Notes: a model not told the origin generated them from the sequence alone. A stretch of 64,000 bases of DNA from Gentiana macrophylla (GCA_026214975.1 JAOBSW010000724.1:1-64000); one strand, 5' to 3'; positions 1 to 11,237 are shown, counted from the first letter of the stretch. Numbers and translations: made by a program.

Positions 1-56
1 TATATTTTAAATATTTTACTTTTCAAGCATAGAAACTCAAGTTTCCACAAAACACG

Positions 57-908
57 TGGGTGATGGGGAAAGAGTGAGTGGGTGGTAAGGTAGGGTAGGG
101 TAGGTAGGGGTAGGGTGGGGTAAGGTAGGGTACGGCAGGTGATGATGGAGTAGAGTAGGTAGTGAGGTAAGGTAGGCCTGATGCGTAGGGTAGGGTATGA
201 TGAGATAAGGTTGGGTAAGGTAGGGTAGTGTGGGGTGGTGGGTAGGGTATGGGTGAGTAGAGTAGGGTGGGGTAAGGCAAGGTAGGGAGGTGGGTAAAAT
301 AGGGTAGGGTTGGGGTTGTGGGAAGGTAGGGTAAGGTGGGTGATGGGTAGGGTAGGGTAAGATGGGTGGTGGGTAAGGGTAGGGTGGGCCTGATGCATAA
401 GGTAGGATACGACGGGATAATGTTGGGTAAGGTAGGGTAGCGTGGGGAGGTGGGTAGGATACGGTGGGTGGTGGGTAAGGTAGGGTAAGGTGGTGGGTAG
501 GGTAGGGTACGGTGTGGTGGTGGTTAAGGTAAGGTGGGTGGGTTGTGGGTAAGGTAAGGTAGGGTAGGGAAGGGTAATGGGTATAGCAGGGTAAGGTGAG
601 GTAGTGGGTAGGGTAGTGGGTATGGCAGGGTAAGGTGAGGTAGTGGGTAGGGTAGTGTAAAGTAGTGTAGGGTGGAGTGGTGAGTATTGTTGGGTAGGGT
701 AGGGTAGAGTGGGTAAGGTATGGTAGGGTGGGGTGGTGGGTAGAGTAAGTTAGAGTGGGGTGGTGGGTAGGTCAGGGTAGGATGGGGTGAGATAAGGTAG
801 GATATGATAAGGTGACAGGGAAAGTAAGGTGGGGTGATGTGGTGAGAAGGGTAGATGTAGGTATGGCAAAGTGTGTAGAGAGTTAAGATGAGGGGGTGTG
901 GGGTAAGG
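57..908. repeat. G-rich pentamer minisatellite with 212-bp higher-order period
   Basis: Almost continuous degenerate GGTAG/GGTAA/GGGTA units, with strong G/C strand asymmetry (G+T on the plus strand). It is not the plant telomere repeat TTTAGGG. A higher-order period is visible: a segment beginning GCCTGATGC at 176 recurs at 388, with the next 70 bases nearly the same. A shorter direct duplication of about 38 bp lies at 575-650. Runs of GGG every 3-6 bases make G-quadruplexes plausible. Proline/tyrosine-rich reading frames on the minus strand are by-products of the repeat. Confidence 0.9.
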
Positions 909-1580
909 CTGCTGCCACCTACCTACCTCACCCCGTCTGCTATCTAACACATCACTCTACCAATATCTCTCTTATGAGCAGTAATAAGCAGCATCATTAT
1001 CATTTTATCTTGTCATTTCAGTATTATTACATCAATTCTTTTCGATGTATCGTTTTATATAATTTGTTTTGATTGATCGATGCTATGTCACGAAGCCTTG
1101 ATAATAGAATAAATTTATTAAATTCAATTCAATTCGAATTCTTATGGTTTTATTAATTCATTTAATTAAATGCATATGAAACGTATAATTACTTTACTTG
1201 CTCTAATTCATACTAATTGGAGTACAAAAACAAGTATAGAAATAATTTAATTAAAAAAATAACAAATTGGAAAAATTAAGAATTCCCCATCTGAAATTGC
1301 GTGGTCATCCATCAAAACAAACAAACTTGTTTGTTAGCACTTTAATACCCACCCCTTTTGCATACGTTTTAGTAATTTATAATGAGAAGCTGTACTCTTG
1401 TTGATCACTACAAGTAACTTCCTATCACCCACACACCGCACTTAATTTTATCTCTCTATTCTAATTTCCTTCTTTCTGTTTTTTTTTTTTTCTTCTCCAA
1501 ATTGCTTTCTAATTTTAATTTACAGAAGAAAAAGAAAAAGGCGATTAATTGGTGGTGGAGACTGAAAGAGAGAAGAAGAG
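909..1580 (+). promoter_or_regulatory. Upstream region of the small gene; pyrimidine-rich leader
   Basis: No coding signal. AT-rich sequence with a TAATTTATAATGAG box near 1374-1387 (TATA-like), then a CT-rich stretch (1440-1500, including a T13 run) and a purine-rich A/G leader just before the ATG. This CT-then-GA arrangement is common in plant 5' leaders. The transcription start is not determined. Confidence 0.35.
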
Positions 1581-1781
1581 ATGGAATTGCAGAAAGTGAT
1601 GGTGAATTTAAAGTCGAAAGTGATGAAGACATTTAAAGTGAAGAAGAAGGTTAATTATGATAAGATTGAAAAAAGTGAAAGCATGAGAGTGGAGATAAGA
1701 AGCAAGAAAGCTCAAAAGCTCATTGAACGAACTCTCAAAGTTGCTGATTCTCCTAAGAAATCCAACAGTTTCGTTTTCTGA
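1581..1781 (+). CDS. Small basic plant protein of unknown function (66 aa)
   Basis: The protein is short and rich in lysine. The N-terminal half (residues 1-27) is a K/V-rich amphipathic stretch. The middle (29-48) is YDKIEKSESMRVEIRSKKAQ and the end (about 49-66) is LIERTLKVADSPKKSNSFVF. The composition is ordered and non-repetitive, unlike the random frames around it. The ATG follows a purine-rich leader (AGAAGAAGAG ATG), and AATAAA polyadenylation-like motifs lie about 130 bp downstream. No signal peptide or membrane segment is evident. I have the impression that short plant proteins of this type exist in many eudicots, but I cannot name a family from sequence alone and give no function. 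It could be the complete gene or the last exon of a larger one. No transposon coding similarity was seen. Confidence 0.6.
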   Translation: MELQKVMVNLKSKVMKTFKVKKKVNYDKIEKSESMRVEIRSKKAQKLIERTLKVADSPKKSNSFVF

Positions 1782-1920
1782 ATTTTTACCATGCTTTTAT
1801 TTCTTCGTTTCTCGATTAATCAAACTTTGTATGATCATTAATTACTAATGGAATTGGAATAGTTGTTTGTCTAATCTAGTTTTTTTTTTTTTTTTTTTTT
1901 GATTTTGGATTAATAAAATG
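1782..1920 (+). terminator. 3' untranslated region with poly(A)-signal-like motif
   Basis: AT-rich region after the stop codon, with a T20 tract at 1881-1900 and AATAAA at 1912-1917. Consistent with a plant 3' end; the cleavage site is not visible. Confidence 0.35.
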
Positions 1921-2470
1921 AAGAAGAAACAGCTGCCTTTTCATTTCAATCGGTTCAGTCTACTGGCGGCTTTAGATTCTCTAACCACGTTTTTTCTTGG
2001 GCATCCTTATTCGCGGGTGGTTCTTGTGGTGTCTCCACACGGTGTGCAGAGGCACGCATCTGATTCGTTCTGTCTTTAAAGCTGTGTGTATTTACGATCG
2101 TTTTATCCGTTATTTTATCTCAAAATCCCTCTCTACACAAATATTTTCCCTTATTCGCACATTGAATTACTTTTGAGAAACCACAGTCAAATTTGATATT
2201 TTAAAAATGGTAAACCAAAGTCAACATCTCTTTAAAATTGAAAATTTTATGAAGTATGATATTGGAATAGTTGGACTAGTACTGTGATGCATTATTGGTA
2301 CCTTATTCTTTGGTACAATCTGACGTTAGTGATTACACGTTCCAACTACAATATACTACAAAAATTCCAGATCAAATTAATCAATTTATTCCTTCAAAAA
2401 TAAAAATTAATCAATTTATTCGTCAATCAATGAATTCACTATGACGTAAATTTGACATTTTGCTCTAGTA

Positions 2471-2472
<2 letters not shown>

Positions 2473-2528
<56 letters not shown>
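2473..2528. repeat. (AT)n dinucleotide microsatellite
   Basis: About 28 perfect AT units. Confidence 0.97.
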
Positions 2529-2530
<2 letters not shown>

Positions 2531-2942
2531 CTTTTTGATTCATGCACTAGTGGATATCATTTTATGTTTTGTTTAGTGGAATATCTTTTGATACCGTAGA
2601 AAATCCTTCTTTTAAACCACCTTTTGTTTTTTTGTTTTTAACTTGTCTTCATGTATTTATTGTATACTGTGTCTTGACTCTAAACAAAAATTTAAAATTT
2701 TCATTTGGTGATCAAATTTAGTCTTAAAATATTCAATGTATATTTTGGATCTTTCTATATTAAGTTGAAAAAACATTTACATCTTACATTGTTTTATTAT
2801 TATTAATCTTCATCAGATTACAATTTATAGAGGGCGGTTATTACAAATCGCGCGTATTAAGGATGTGAATTAATCATTAAGCTTTTCTGATGAAATGACT
2901 AAAATGTCATTAGATATAATTAATGTGATTACTTTTTTATAT

Positions 2943-3075
2943 CTCCTACCGTAATAAATAAGTGTAAATCAAGTAAAAACATAATAAATGTTGCATTGAA
3001 AATTATCTTATCTGCGTAAAATGAAAGCAAAAATATTTTGTATTTATACCGAGTTATTACACAACAGAGGGAGTA
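2943..3075. mobile_element. Possible short Stowaway-like MITE, degenerate
   Basis: The right end reads AACAGAGGGAGTA, the classic Stowaway terminus (TACTCCCTCTGTT on the other strand). About 130 bp to the left, CTCCTACCGTAATAA is a partial inverted match to it. The interior is AT-rich and non-coding. The left end is weak, so the extent is uncertain. Confidence 0.35.
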
Positions 3076-3518
3076 TCAGAATTATTATGCAATGTAGGGA
3101 GAAGATACCATAGTAAATGATACTTGTGTTTACCAATTACCGATCTATACCAGGTGACTTAGCAACAAAAAAGGCAATGAGTTGTTTTTTTTTTATTTAG
3201 GAAAAGGCAATGAATTGTTGACCAGTGTGTTAATGTATTTACTTGACTTTTGCTATATACCACGTGGTCAATTGTTAGTGCAACTATTTCGCCGAGGGAG
3301 GAGCATTCAATTGCTTTGCGATTAATGAAATCCATATCATGAGTATGGGAAGTTATGAGAATATAAGGGAGTTGTCTACACAGCTCCATGCACGGAAGGT
3401 GTCTGTGTCTTGCGCATTCTAAGTGCGATAGCGTTAAATAAGTTATAAATGGTCAGATCAATTTATTTAGGTATCGTCGCTTTAACTGATAAAAAATATT
3501 GCTTCGAATTGATAAAAG

Positions 3519-3577
3519 CTTTTATATCTCCAGCGCGTATATGGTGGTGATATCTTATAAGCTTCCAATGTGGGACC
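3519..3577 (-). promoter_or_regulatory. snRNA-type promoter: USE plus TATA (unit A)
   Basis: Second copy of the arrangement: GTCCCACATTGG on the minus strand (about 3565-3576; one mismatch to the USE) and GATATAAAAG (3519-3528), gap about 36 bp. The downstream sequences of units A and B are related but diverged. Confidence 0.4.
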
Positions 3578-3734
3578 AATTCATACTTTGGGGGCTAAGT
3601 GCAGTAGCCTTCTGGTAAATCTATATGCCATCCAGACTAAGTGCAGTAGTATTAAATGATCATAAATGATCCGGGTCAATTCTTAGGCCGTCGTCTTTGT
3701 TTAGTCTAAAATCATTGCTTAGAGTTGATAAGGC

Positions 3735-3790
3735 GTTTATATACCTGTGACATATGGTGGTGATGTCTTGCATAAACCCCGATGTGGGAT
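3735..3790 (-). promoter_or_regulatory. snRNA-type promoter: USE plus TATA (unit B)
   Basis: On the minus strand ATCCCACATCGG (3779-3790) matches the plant snRNA upstream sequence element RTCCCACATCG, and TATATAAAC (3735-3743) lies about 35 bp downstream. A USE-TATA gap of 33-34 bp is that of Pol II snRNA genes, against about 24 bp for Pol III U6. The predicted RNA would start near 3710 and run leftward. I do not recognise a U-snRNA body there. It may be a decayed snRNA or snoRNA gene, or a dispersed repeat that carries such a promoter. Confidence 0.5.
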
Positions 3791-3795
3791 ATCAT

Positions 3796-4673
3796 GATGT
3801 GTATCGTATGTTTATAAATTGGATTTAAAGTGCACGGTCCATATTATTTGAGTCAACTCATTCCGAATGAAATTCTTCTGTGATAAACTTAGAAAATAAG
3901 GGTCTAGCTAAATTTTAGTATGTACGTTTAGACACTTGCACTAAGAAAACCATCCTATTATATTAACAAACTTGATAGTTCTAACTATTGAGTAACAAAC
4001 CCTTATTACTCTAAGTTGAACACAATCATATAGTTTGATTGTTTCAAAGATAACAAATTGTCTTGAAAAAAACATGATTTAATTCAATATAAGGGGTAAT
4101 GATGGTTTCATTACTTAACAAGATGGACCTTAAAGGCTCACTTAAACTAATGTAACCATACTTGAAAATTAAGGCAAACTAACCAATACTTACAAGAATT
4201 AGAAGAGCTGAAAGCTTGAATGTTGAGGCTTGTTTGCAGTGAGTTTCCCCTCAAGAACTTGAAAGAAGAGATGCAAAACAAGGCTTTATAAGTTGAACTT
4301 TGTGGCTTAACATGAAGAGACTCAGATTGAGTTGAATATTAAAGCCTCTATGGGATTCTTAAGATTGAGTTGCAGAACTTGAAGAGACTCGGATGTATGA
4401 TTCCATGCTTTACAAGCCTCTATCAGATTCGTTGATGATCGTTCTACATAATTTTTCCTTACGAGGTCCACTTGACATAATCAAGAGTTTTCATGATTTT
4501 TGATGTAAGCGAATATATTTTCCGAGATAAACTATTTTATGATGTCAATTTTATTTTTTTATGGTTCTACGCATAAAAAAACTATTTTATGATGTCACCG
4601 GGATCCAAAAGAACCTTAGGTGTCAAATTAGACTCAGGGTTAAGATTCGTACACATATCGTCATAGATGTAGC
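3796..4673. other. AT-rich non-coding interval left of GYP1
   Basis: No convincing reading frame, RNA or repeat boundary seen. The last five bases (GTAGC, 4669-4673) act as the left target-site duplication of GYP1. Confidence 0.5.
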
Positions 4674-6908
4674 TGTAATATTCCGATTTTCGGGAAATAG
4701 CAGACATGTCATTTTGTGAAAACGTAATATTAGATTCATATTATATCTGGATTAAAGATCTTTTTTAAACATATTTATGAATTTATATATATATATATAT
4801 AAAAGAAAGTTGGACTTATTGGTAATTAAGGAAAACTAAAGGGTTTAGCTAATTAACTAGTGGGAAGTTTTATTTAGAGAAATAACCTCCCCACTAATTA
4901 GCAAGTTTGTCAGAAAATTGAAAATACGTTCTATGCAAGTTTGAGAGCAAAAGAGAGGCAATGATACTTCTTCAAAATTCTAAGTGAATACTTGGTGGTT
5001 TTCAGATCAAAACCAGAATCGTGAGGAGACAATGATCGTTTTGATACTACGTTCTTCAAATTTCATCAAGGTATGAAATTCGGCCCTAAGGGCGGTTTGA
5101 GCAAGTTTGGTGTTTTCTTGGTTTAATTCGTAGCCCTAGTTGTTTAGAAACTTTGATCTTAATTGATTTGTCAATCAATTGTGGATCAAATAGGTTTTTA
5201 GTTGAAGTTTGGAGAAGTGCTGCAGTTTTCTTCAAGTTTTGTTTGGAGCTTGCTTGCTAAAAGGTATGAGATCTTCCTTTTGTATTATTTCAAGTTTTAT
5301 GGAGTTTGGATAAGTGTTAGAGTTGTTTTGATGCAAGAAATCTTATGTTTTGGTGAATAAATAAGTATGTTATGTATGGTATGTTTAAGTAGGGTTTTAC
5401 TGTTGTTTTGCTGTCAAACTTGATGAAGAACATGTTGGGAACGAGTTAGAAATCGAAAAGGGTGCATAAAACTGCTTTTAGGGTTTTTAGCGCTCAATGT
5501 GCGCACACAGGATAGAATGTGGGCACATTGGCTGAGGCAGAAAGTGGAAAAGTGATACAGTGTCCGTTGTGTGCGCCTGGAGGAGCAATGTCGCACATTG
5601 CACGAGCGAAGCATCTGAAAGCGAGGAAGCTCGGTGCGTGCACATTGCGCTGAGTGTGTGCACATTGAACTGAATGAGTGCACATTGAGTACGATGTGCG
5701 CACATTGGGTCCTGTTTGGTGAAATGTTGTGTTTTAAGCCCCGAGTCTAGTTTTAATTGTTATTTCTTGGTCTAATAACACTAAATAAACATGAACAAGC
5801 CTTGATTGAGTTTCTGATGCGTTTAGTTCCGGCACCGGATGAATTCTTCATAAGAGATGAAGTTCGGGACCATCCGAAGAGCATGATAGGCTTGTGCTTT
5901 GGTGGATTAGTATTCACCAATATCTGTGTATGGAATAGGATGTTGTGTCTAGATAACTAAGTGAGGGAGTAAAGTTGGTTAAGGTGAGGTTTGCCTTGAA
6001 AACACATAGGTGGTTAGTTAACGACTAATAAATACATAATTGTGTAATAAAAGACGAAATACCATGCCATTCTTGGTTAGGCACAAGGCTATATCGAGGG
6101 CGTGTGCCACGATCGATAAAGTGAATCACTCTCTTGGCCTATAAGCAATTTGAATGGTAGAGGACTTCGCGAGCAGCGTGTAGCGGGTTAAACCCGTGGC
6201 TATCAGTGTGATCCATTGATAGGTTGCAAACGATATCTCGTGGTGGATATACACCATGCGTAGTGCTCTTGGATACGGGTATAACAAAGATAAGTTAGGT
6301 TAGAAACGTTTAGTCATGACATGTTGATGAGCATGAAATGAACCACTAGATTGAGTCGAAACCGTAAAGATAACTCAATAATCGTAATTAATACTTTATA
6401 TACTTGTTTAATACAAAAGCTTCTATCTTTTACTATGTACCATTGTACTTACCTCGAATGCATATTTGTTTTGTGTATTTGGGGTTGAGAAGATGAACAA
6501 GAAGAACAAGAGTTTGATAAGGACATTGAAGATGAAATATGATCATGTTTGCCATGGTATGATAGACTTGTCTTTGTTGTTTCCTAAACCATGTAATATA
6601 CTATGTGTACTTTCATTTCAAGACATATTGTTCGTTTTTTTGAATTTCTTGTAAGATAACTTTGTTGTTTTTCTTTTAAGACATCGTACAATTGTAAGTT
6701 TGTTGTTGTTGTTTAAGTTATCTTTCTATCTTTAGAATGATGTATTTCTATTCTTGTTATAAAAAAATCCCCGAGTCTTTTGGCTTCATTAATGCTAATC
6801 TCGTCTGACGTAGTAGATGCTTACATATAGTATTGATTTATTTAATATTATATGTGCGAGCGTCTCTTTTCCGGATATGGACTCGGTGTCCGGGAACGAG
6901 GCGTTACA
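4674..6908 (+). repeat. 5' LTR of GYP1 (2235 bp)
   Basis: Begins TGTAATATTCCGATTTTCGG and ends ACGAGGCGTTACA, so TG...CA ends are present. It directly precedes the primer site. Bases from about 5489 to the end have a clear second copy at 32843-34156. Confidence 0.85.
5487..5712. repeat. Cluster of palindromic TGTGCGCACATTG-type repeats in the LTR
   Basis: Seven to eight variants of (G)TGYGCACATTG at irregular 20-40 bp steps. The 3' LTR copy (32843-32950) has fewer units. The core TGTGCACA/TGCGCACA is self-complementary. Confidence 0.8.
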
Positions 6909-6910
6909 GT

Positions 6911-6921
6911 TGGTATCAGAG
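6911..6921 (+). other. Primer-binding site of GYP1 (tRNA-iMet)
   Basis: TGGTATCAGAG two bases after the LTR end, the standard plant initiator-Met primer site. Confidence 0.9.
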
Positions 6922-6997
6922 AGAAGCGTCCTTTAGGCTTACTTTCTTGAGATAAGTTTCTTTAGATCACTTAGTAATATTACGATCTTCTTGATCT

Positions 6998-8430
6998 TTG
7001 AATGGTAACAACGAGAGAAGAGGTGTTCATAGAGTGAGAGTTGGGATTGAGACCGGAGGCGGCGATCTGCTAGTGGTAGGAGAAAAGTGGTGCAACCTAA
7101 TGCTCCATAACATTGGAATCAGACACCGCGGGCTCAAATGGAGCAACCTCGCAGTGGCATGTGGGAGGGTCGGTTCGAGTCCTTATGGTAAATGGCGTTC
7201 CATCGGGTTTTATACCACCAGCGGCGAGGTTTACCCACCTCCACGGTAAGCTATCCTCCAACCCGGTCTACCTCACGGCAACAAACTTTTTACCCTCACC
7301 CGTGATTCACCCACCTCAACAACTGCAACACCTCTATCACCGCGGTTTGACTAACACTACGGCTTTGGATACCGCGCTTACGGACTAATCCGGCCATACC
7401 ACACTCGACCACACCATCAAGGTACCATCTTATCAAAAGCACCACCCGTGGCTCATCCTCAACAACTAAACAGCCATATCCACCGCTTATCACCTCGAAG
7501 CACAACAATCACCCCTCGGTTATCCACGGTTTACCCACGACTTACCCGCGGGTTACTACGATTGTCCCTCGGTTAGACCACGGTGAATGAGCAAGCACCA
7601 CCAGTTGATTGGTCAACCAAGTTGAAGAGGAACCGTTTGCAAGACTTTTATGGGAATGTGGAACCGGCCAGAGGAAGAGATGTGGTTGAGAGTTTTGAAG
7701 GCATGTAGAAGCGTGAATGTGCACGAAGCGAGAGATGGCTCGTTAGGCTGCGAGTTTCTTGTTGAATACGACGAGAGAGTAAAAGCGACCGAGTAAGGTT
7801 ACAGTGGAAAGAGTTTAAGGAACTTTTCTACAATGAATACTTCACGGGAATATCAAGCAAATCAAGCAAGTCAGTTCTGAGACATAGTCAAGGCTTACAC
7901 ATGACCCTATCTCGATACACTAACGACTTTAATGAGTTGGGAGGTTTTATCCTAAAATCATGAGAGTTTATGAGAAGAAGATGGCCACTTTATAAGAACG
8001 GTTTATCTCGTGAGATCAAGCCGGTAAGATAGGAGCTACACCGAGAAATATGGCAGAGTTGTTGAACAAGGCTATTGAAGTTGAAACTTTTAAGAATAAT
8101 CCTTCGGTAGTCATTGGAGTTAAGAGAAGCTTTGGGATGAGTCAAGGCAGTAACCGGACAACCTCTCACCAAAATTCAAGGAAGAAACGGCACCTTTGAA
8201 AGCCACTCCATCGACCGGTACACCACTTTGCCCAAAGTGTAATAGGAATCATACCGGTGAGTGCCGAGCAAGTGCAAGTGGCTGCTACCTTTGTGGGGGT
8301 CGGGACATTTTGCAGAACATGCCCAAGCAAGGAAAACAAGGGAAGGCAGGATCAAGGGAATGGAAAAGGAAGTTCAAGTCGGCTATTAGGTGTGTTCGCC
8401 GTGGATCTTTGAGTCGTGAAGCAGGATGAT
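6998..8430 (+). pseudogene. GYP1 gag, multiply frameshifted
   Basis: The first part (6998-7600) is proline/threonine-rich with stops in every frame. At about 7630-8120 fragments of a Retrotrans_gag domain are readable in changing frames (a tryptophan-bearing FKELFYNEYF segment near 7818-7847 is the clearest). A zinc-knuckle region follows at 8223-8330 (CPKCNRNHTGECR then GCYLCGG). The expected GHFAEHC tail of the knuckle is present only after a one-base frame change. The gag protein would package the element RNA; this copy cannot make it. Confidence 0.7.
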
Positions 8431-8568
8431 AATGTTATTTTAGGTACTATTAATTTGTTTATTCTATGTTATTAAAATATTTTTATAGCAAGGTAAATCA
8501 TGTTATAATGGTATTTAAATAAACGAATTCACATTTTAGGTACGATAATATTAGGCGACTTAGTAGTT

Positions 8569-8841
8569 ATGGCTTTGTTTGATACGAGAGCGTCTAATAC
8601 TTTTGTGTCGGCTAAGATCACTAAGAAACTAAATCTACCTTCGGAAACCTTAAGAAATTCTTTGGAGATAACTACACCCTTAGGAAAGGTAATTAAGGTA
8701 GCTAAGATGATACCTCAAGTTGATATGCGTGTAGGAACCTATCGGTGTAAGAGTGACTTGATAGTGTTAGACTTTTCGGATATTGACGTAATTCCGGGAA
8801 TAGATTGGCTATCAATAATTTTGTACACTTGGAATTTGTAG
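8569..8841 (+). pseudogene. GYP1 aspartic protease domain, active-site glycine changed
   Basis: A 90-codon frame covers the retropepsin-like domain: ALFDTRASNTFVS at the start and DVIPGIDWLS near the end, in the gypsy order zinc knuckle to protease to RT. The catalytic triad should read D-T/S-G; here it is D-T-R (codon AGA), which would inactivate it unless this is a sequencing error. The domain would cleave the polyprotein. Confidence 0.85.
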
Positions 8842-9039
8842 AGAAAGAAGTGACCTTTAAAGTACCGGAAATCGTCTAAGACTTTCCAAGGAAACGTCTA
8901 CAAGCCTAGCAAGAAATGTCATCCGATAATCTCAGCAGTTAAGGCTATAAGAGCATGTCAGGAGGGATGTGAAGGATACTTGTTATATGCAATGGATGTT
9001 GCACAAATAAAGCCCAAGTTGGAAGAAACTCCAATAGCA

Positions 9040-9916
9040 AGGGAGTACCCTGAAGTGTTTCGGATGAGTTGCGGGAAACATTCGGATAGAGATAGAATTT
9101 GAGATCAAGTTGGTACCGGGAGCGGCGCCAGTTGCTAAGGCACCCTATAGGATGGCCCCGGATGAATTAAAAGAGTTGAAGGCTCAGCTCAAAGATATGT
9201 TAGAAAGAAACATAATTCATCCAAGTACCTCGCCATGAGGAGCCCCTGTTTTGTTCGTTAAGAAGAAAGACTGTAGTATGAGGATGTGTATCGACTACAG
9301 AGCCTTGAATAAACTCACCATCAAGAATAAGTATCCCCTACCAAGGATTGACGACTTGTTTAACCAGTTTCAAGGTAAGAAAGTGTTTTCCAAGATTTAT
9401 CTTAGATCAGGTTACCACCTGTGGAAGATAAATGTAGCAGATATACCGAAGACAGCTTTTAGTACAAAATATGGACATTATGAGTTCTTGGTTATGCCAT
9501 TTGGACTTACTAATGCTCCATTAGCATTTATGGACTTAATGCAGCGTGTTGTCATGTCATATTTGGATAAATTTGTGATAGTATTCATAGATGATATCCT
9601 TATCTACTCAAAGGATGAAAAAAAGCATGAAAAACACGTAAGGATTGTGTTGAAAACTCTAAAAGAGAAACATTTGTTTGCTATGTTTTTGAAGTGTGAG
9701 TTTTGGTTGGATCAAGTTAGTTTTCGGAAGCACGTGATTTCTGGGGATGGTATTCAAGTTGATCCGGCAAAGATTGAAGCAGTCGAGAAGTGGCCTAGAC
9801 CTACCGCAGTGTCAGAAGTAAGAAGTTTTCTAGGTTTAGCATGTTACTACCAGAAATTTGTGCAAGACTTTTCTAAGATAGCAACCCCACTCACTCGATT
9901 CACCCAAAGAATGTGA
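9040..9916 (+). pseudogene. GYP1 reverse transcriptase
   Basis: The upstream spacer (about 9040-9250) encodes the conserved gypsy entry into RT with frameshifts and a stop where the SPWGAP tryptophan is expected (TGA at 9236). The open part (9251-9916, 221 codons) holds [11 protein letters not shown], the GYHLWKI strand, [12 protein letters not shown], the polymerase motif [12 protein letters not shown] (catalytic Asp pair) and [11 protein letters not shown], in normal order. It copies the element RNA into DNA. The polymerase motif is intact although its surroundings are broken. Confidence 0.95.
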
Positions 9917-10365
9917 AATTCAAATGGGTGGTGAGTGTGAGAGAGCTTTCCGGACTTTAAAGGAGAGATTGACATCGATTTTGATTTTGGCGAGTTCAGG
10001 AGATCTTTGACAACTCTGCGTCTACACGATGCTTGGGACATGGTTTGGGTTGCGTGTTGATGCAAGGAGGAAAGGTAATTTTCTATGCATTTAGGCGACT
10101 TAAGGTGCATAAAGAACTACCCAACACGTGACACTGGAATTAGCGGCGATAGTGTTTGGCTTAAAGACTTGGAGGCACTTACTTATATGGAGTCAAGGCA
10201 AGAATCTTCACATACGACAAGAGCTTAAAGTACTTTTTCATGCAAGAAAATCTAAATATGAGGCAAAGAAGATGGTTAAAGTTTGTGAAAGATTATGACC
10301 TGGATATTCAGTACCATCCGGGTAAAGCAAATGTGGCTGCAGATGCGTTAAGTAGGAGACCAGGG
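9917..10365 (+). pseudogene. GYP1 RNase H region
   Basis: Similarity to the gypsy RNase H continues in shifting frames: NYPT near 10110, then MRQRRWLKFVKDYDLDIQYH at 10258-10317 in an open frame, ending with NVAADALSRRPGS, the usual end of the domain. The catalytic core is frameshifted. Confidence 0.85.
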
Positions 10366-11190
10366 TCTGCGGTTTCAGGGGTTGAAGTTGCTATAGAACA
10401 GTTAGCTGGGTTGAGAATCCGGGGTTTTGAGCAGTGTGGGTACCGCCAGTTTGTGGCTATGTTGTTAGCAAGGTCAGAGTTGATTGTTGATATCCGGAGT
10501 AAACAATATGAAGATTCGGCGTTGGTTGATTTGAAGCGAGTTGCCAGGGAGAAGCCTACGGTCGGTTATGTGCTAGATAAGAATGGGAACCTTTGGTACC
10601 AAGATAGATTGTGTGTTCCGAATGTTGGAGACTTAAGACAAAGGGTTATGGATGAGGCACATAGAATAGCCTTTGCAGTTAACCCAGGAGCTACTAAGAT
10701 GTATAGAGATTTGAAAGAACACTTTTGGTGGCCTTCTATGAAGGTGGAAATAGAAAAGTTTGTGTCAGAATGTGATACATGTTAGAAAGTAAAAGTTGAG
10801 CATAGGAAAGCAGGAGGTATGCTAAAGCCTTTAGACACCCCCAAATGGAAGTGGGATAAGATCAAAATGGATTTCATCACCAGTTTGCCAAGGACGAAAA
10901 GTGGACACGACATGATTTGGGTGGTTGTGGACAGATTGACTAAGTCAGTCCATTTCATACCTACAAAAGTTGACATGTCATTGAAGAATATGACCACTTT
11001 CTATTTGGATAATATAGTGAAGTTGCATAGAGTGCCTATCTCGATATTTTCGGATCGTGATAGTCGGTTCATCGGTCATTTTTGGAATAGTTTGCAAAAG
11101 GCTTTGGGTACAACTTTGGAGATAGGAATCACCCTTAGCCAGTCTCAAAATCTTATATGTAGGATATATGCACCAATTAATAGATGCTGA
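10366..11190 (+). pseudogene. GYP1 integrase, zinc-binding and partial core domain
   Basis: The zinc-binding region (about 10640-10785) reads EAHRIAFAVNPGATKMYRDL ... CDTC. The second histidine of the H-H-C-C set is Asn (AAC) here. A TAG replaces the Gln codon just after CDTC (10783-10785). The core then continues from 10819 with MDFITSLP and FSDRDSRFIGHFW, giving the first two acidic residues. The third (Glu) is beyond the point where similarity stops, near 11130-11190. No chromodomain is seen. The C-terminal loss predates, or accompanied, the events that brought the MULE-bearing sequence here. Confidence 0.9.
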
Positions 11191-11237
11191 AGAATCGTTT
11201 ATCTAAATACGGAAACCATTTGCCTTAATAGTTTATG

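Larger units (their letters stand above)
3410..3795 (-). repeat. Diverged tandem duplication, unit about 215 bp
   Basis: Two units align. Unit A (about 3417-3577) and unit B (about 3637-3790) share, on the plus strand, CTAAGTGC near the start, AATTGATAA / AGTTGATAA, TATGGTGGTGAT and a final AATGTGGGAC / GATGTGGGAT. The most conserved parts are the promoter-like blocks described in the two entries below. Confidence 0.7.

Noticed and set aside
23..950. Proline/tyrosine-rich minus-strand reading frames
   Set aside because: They are direct translations of the GGTAG/GGTAA minisatellite.
2821..3076. Longer mobile element from GAGGGCGGTTATTACA (2831) to the AGAGGGAGTA terminus
   Set aside because: The two ends share a direct rather than inverted match, so only the shorter 2943-3075 candidate was kept.
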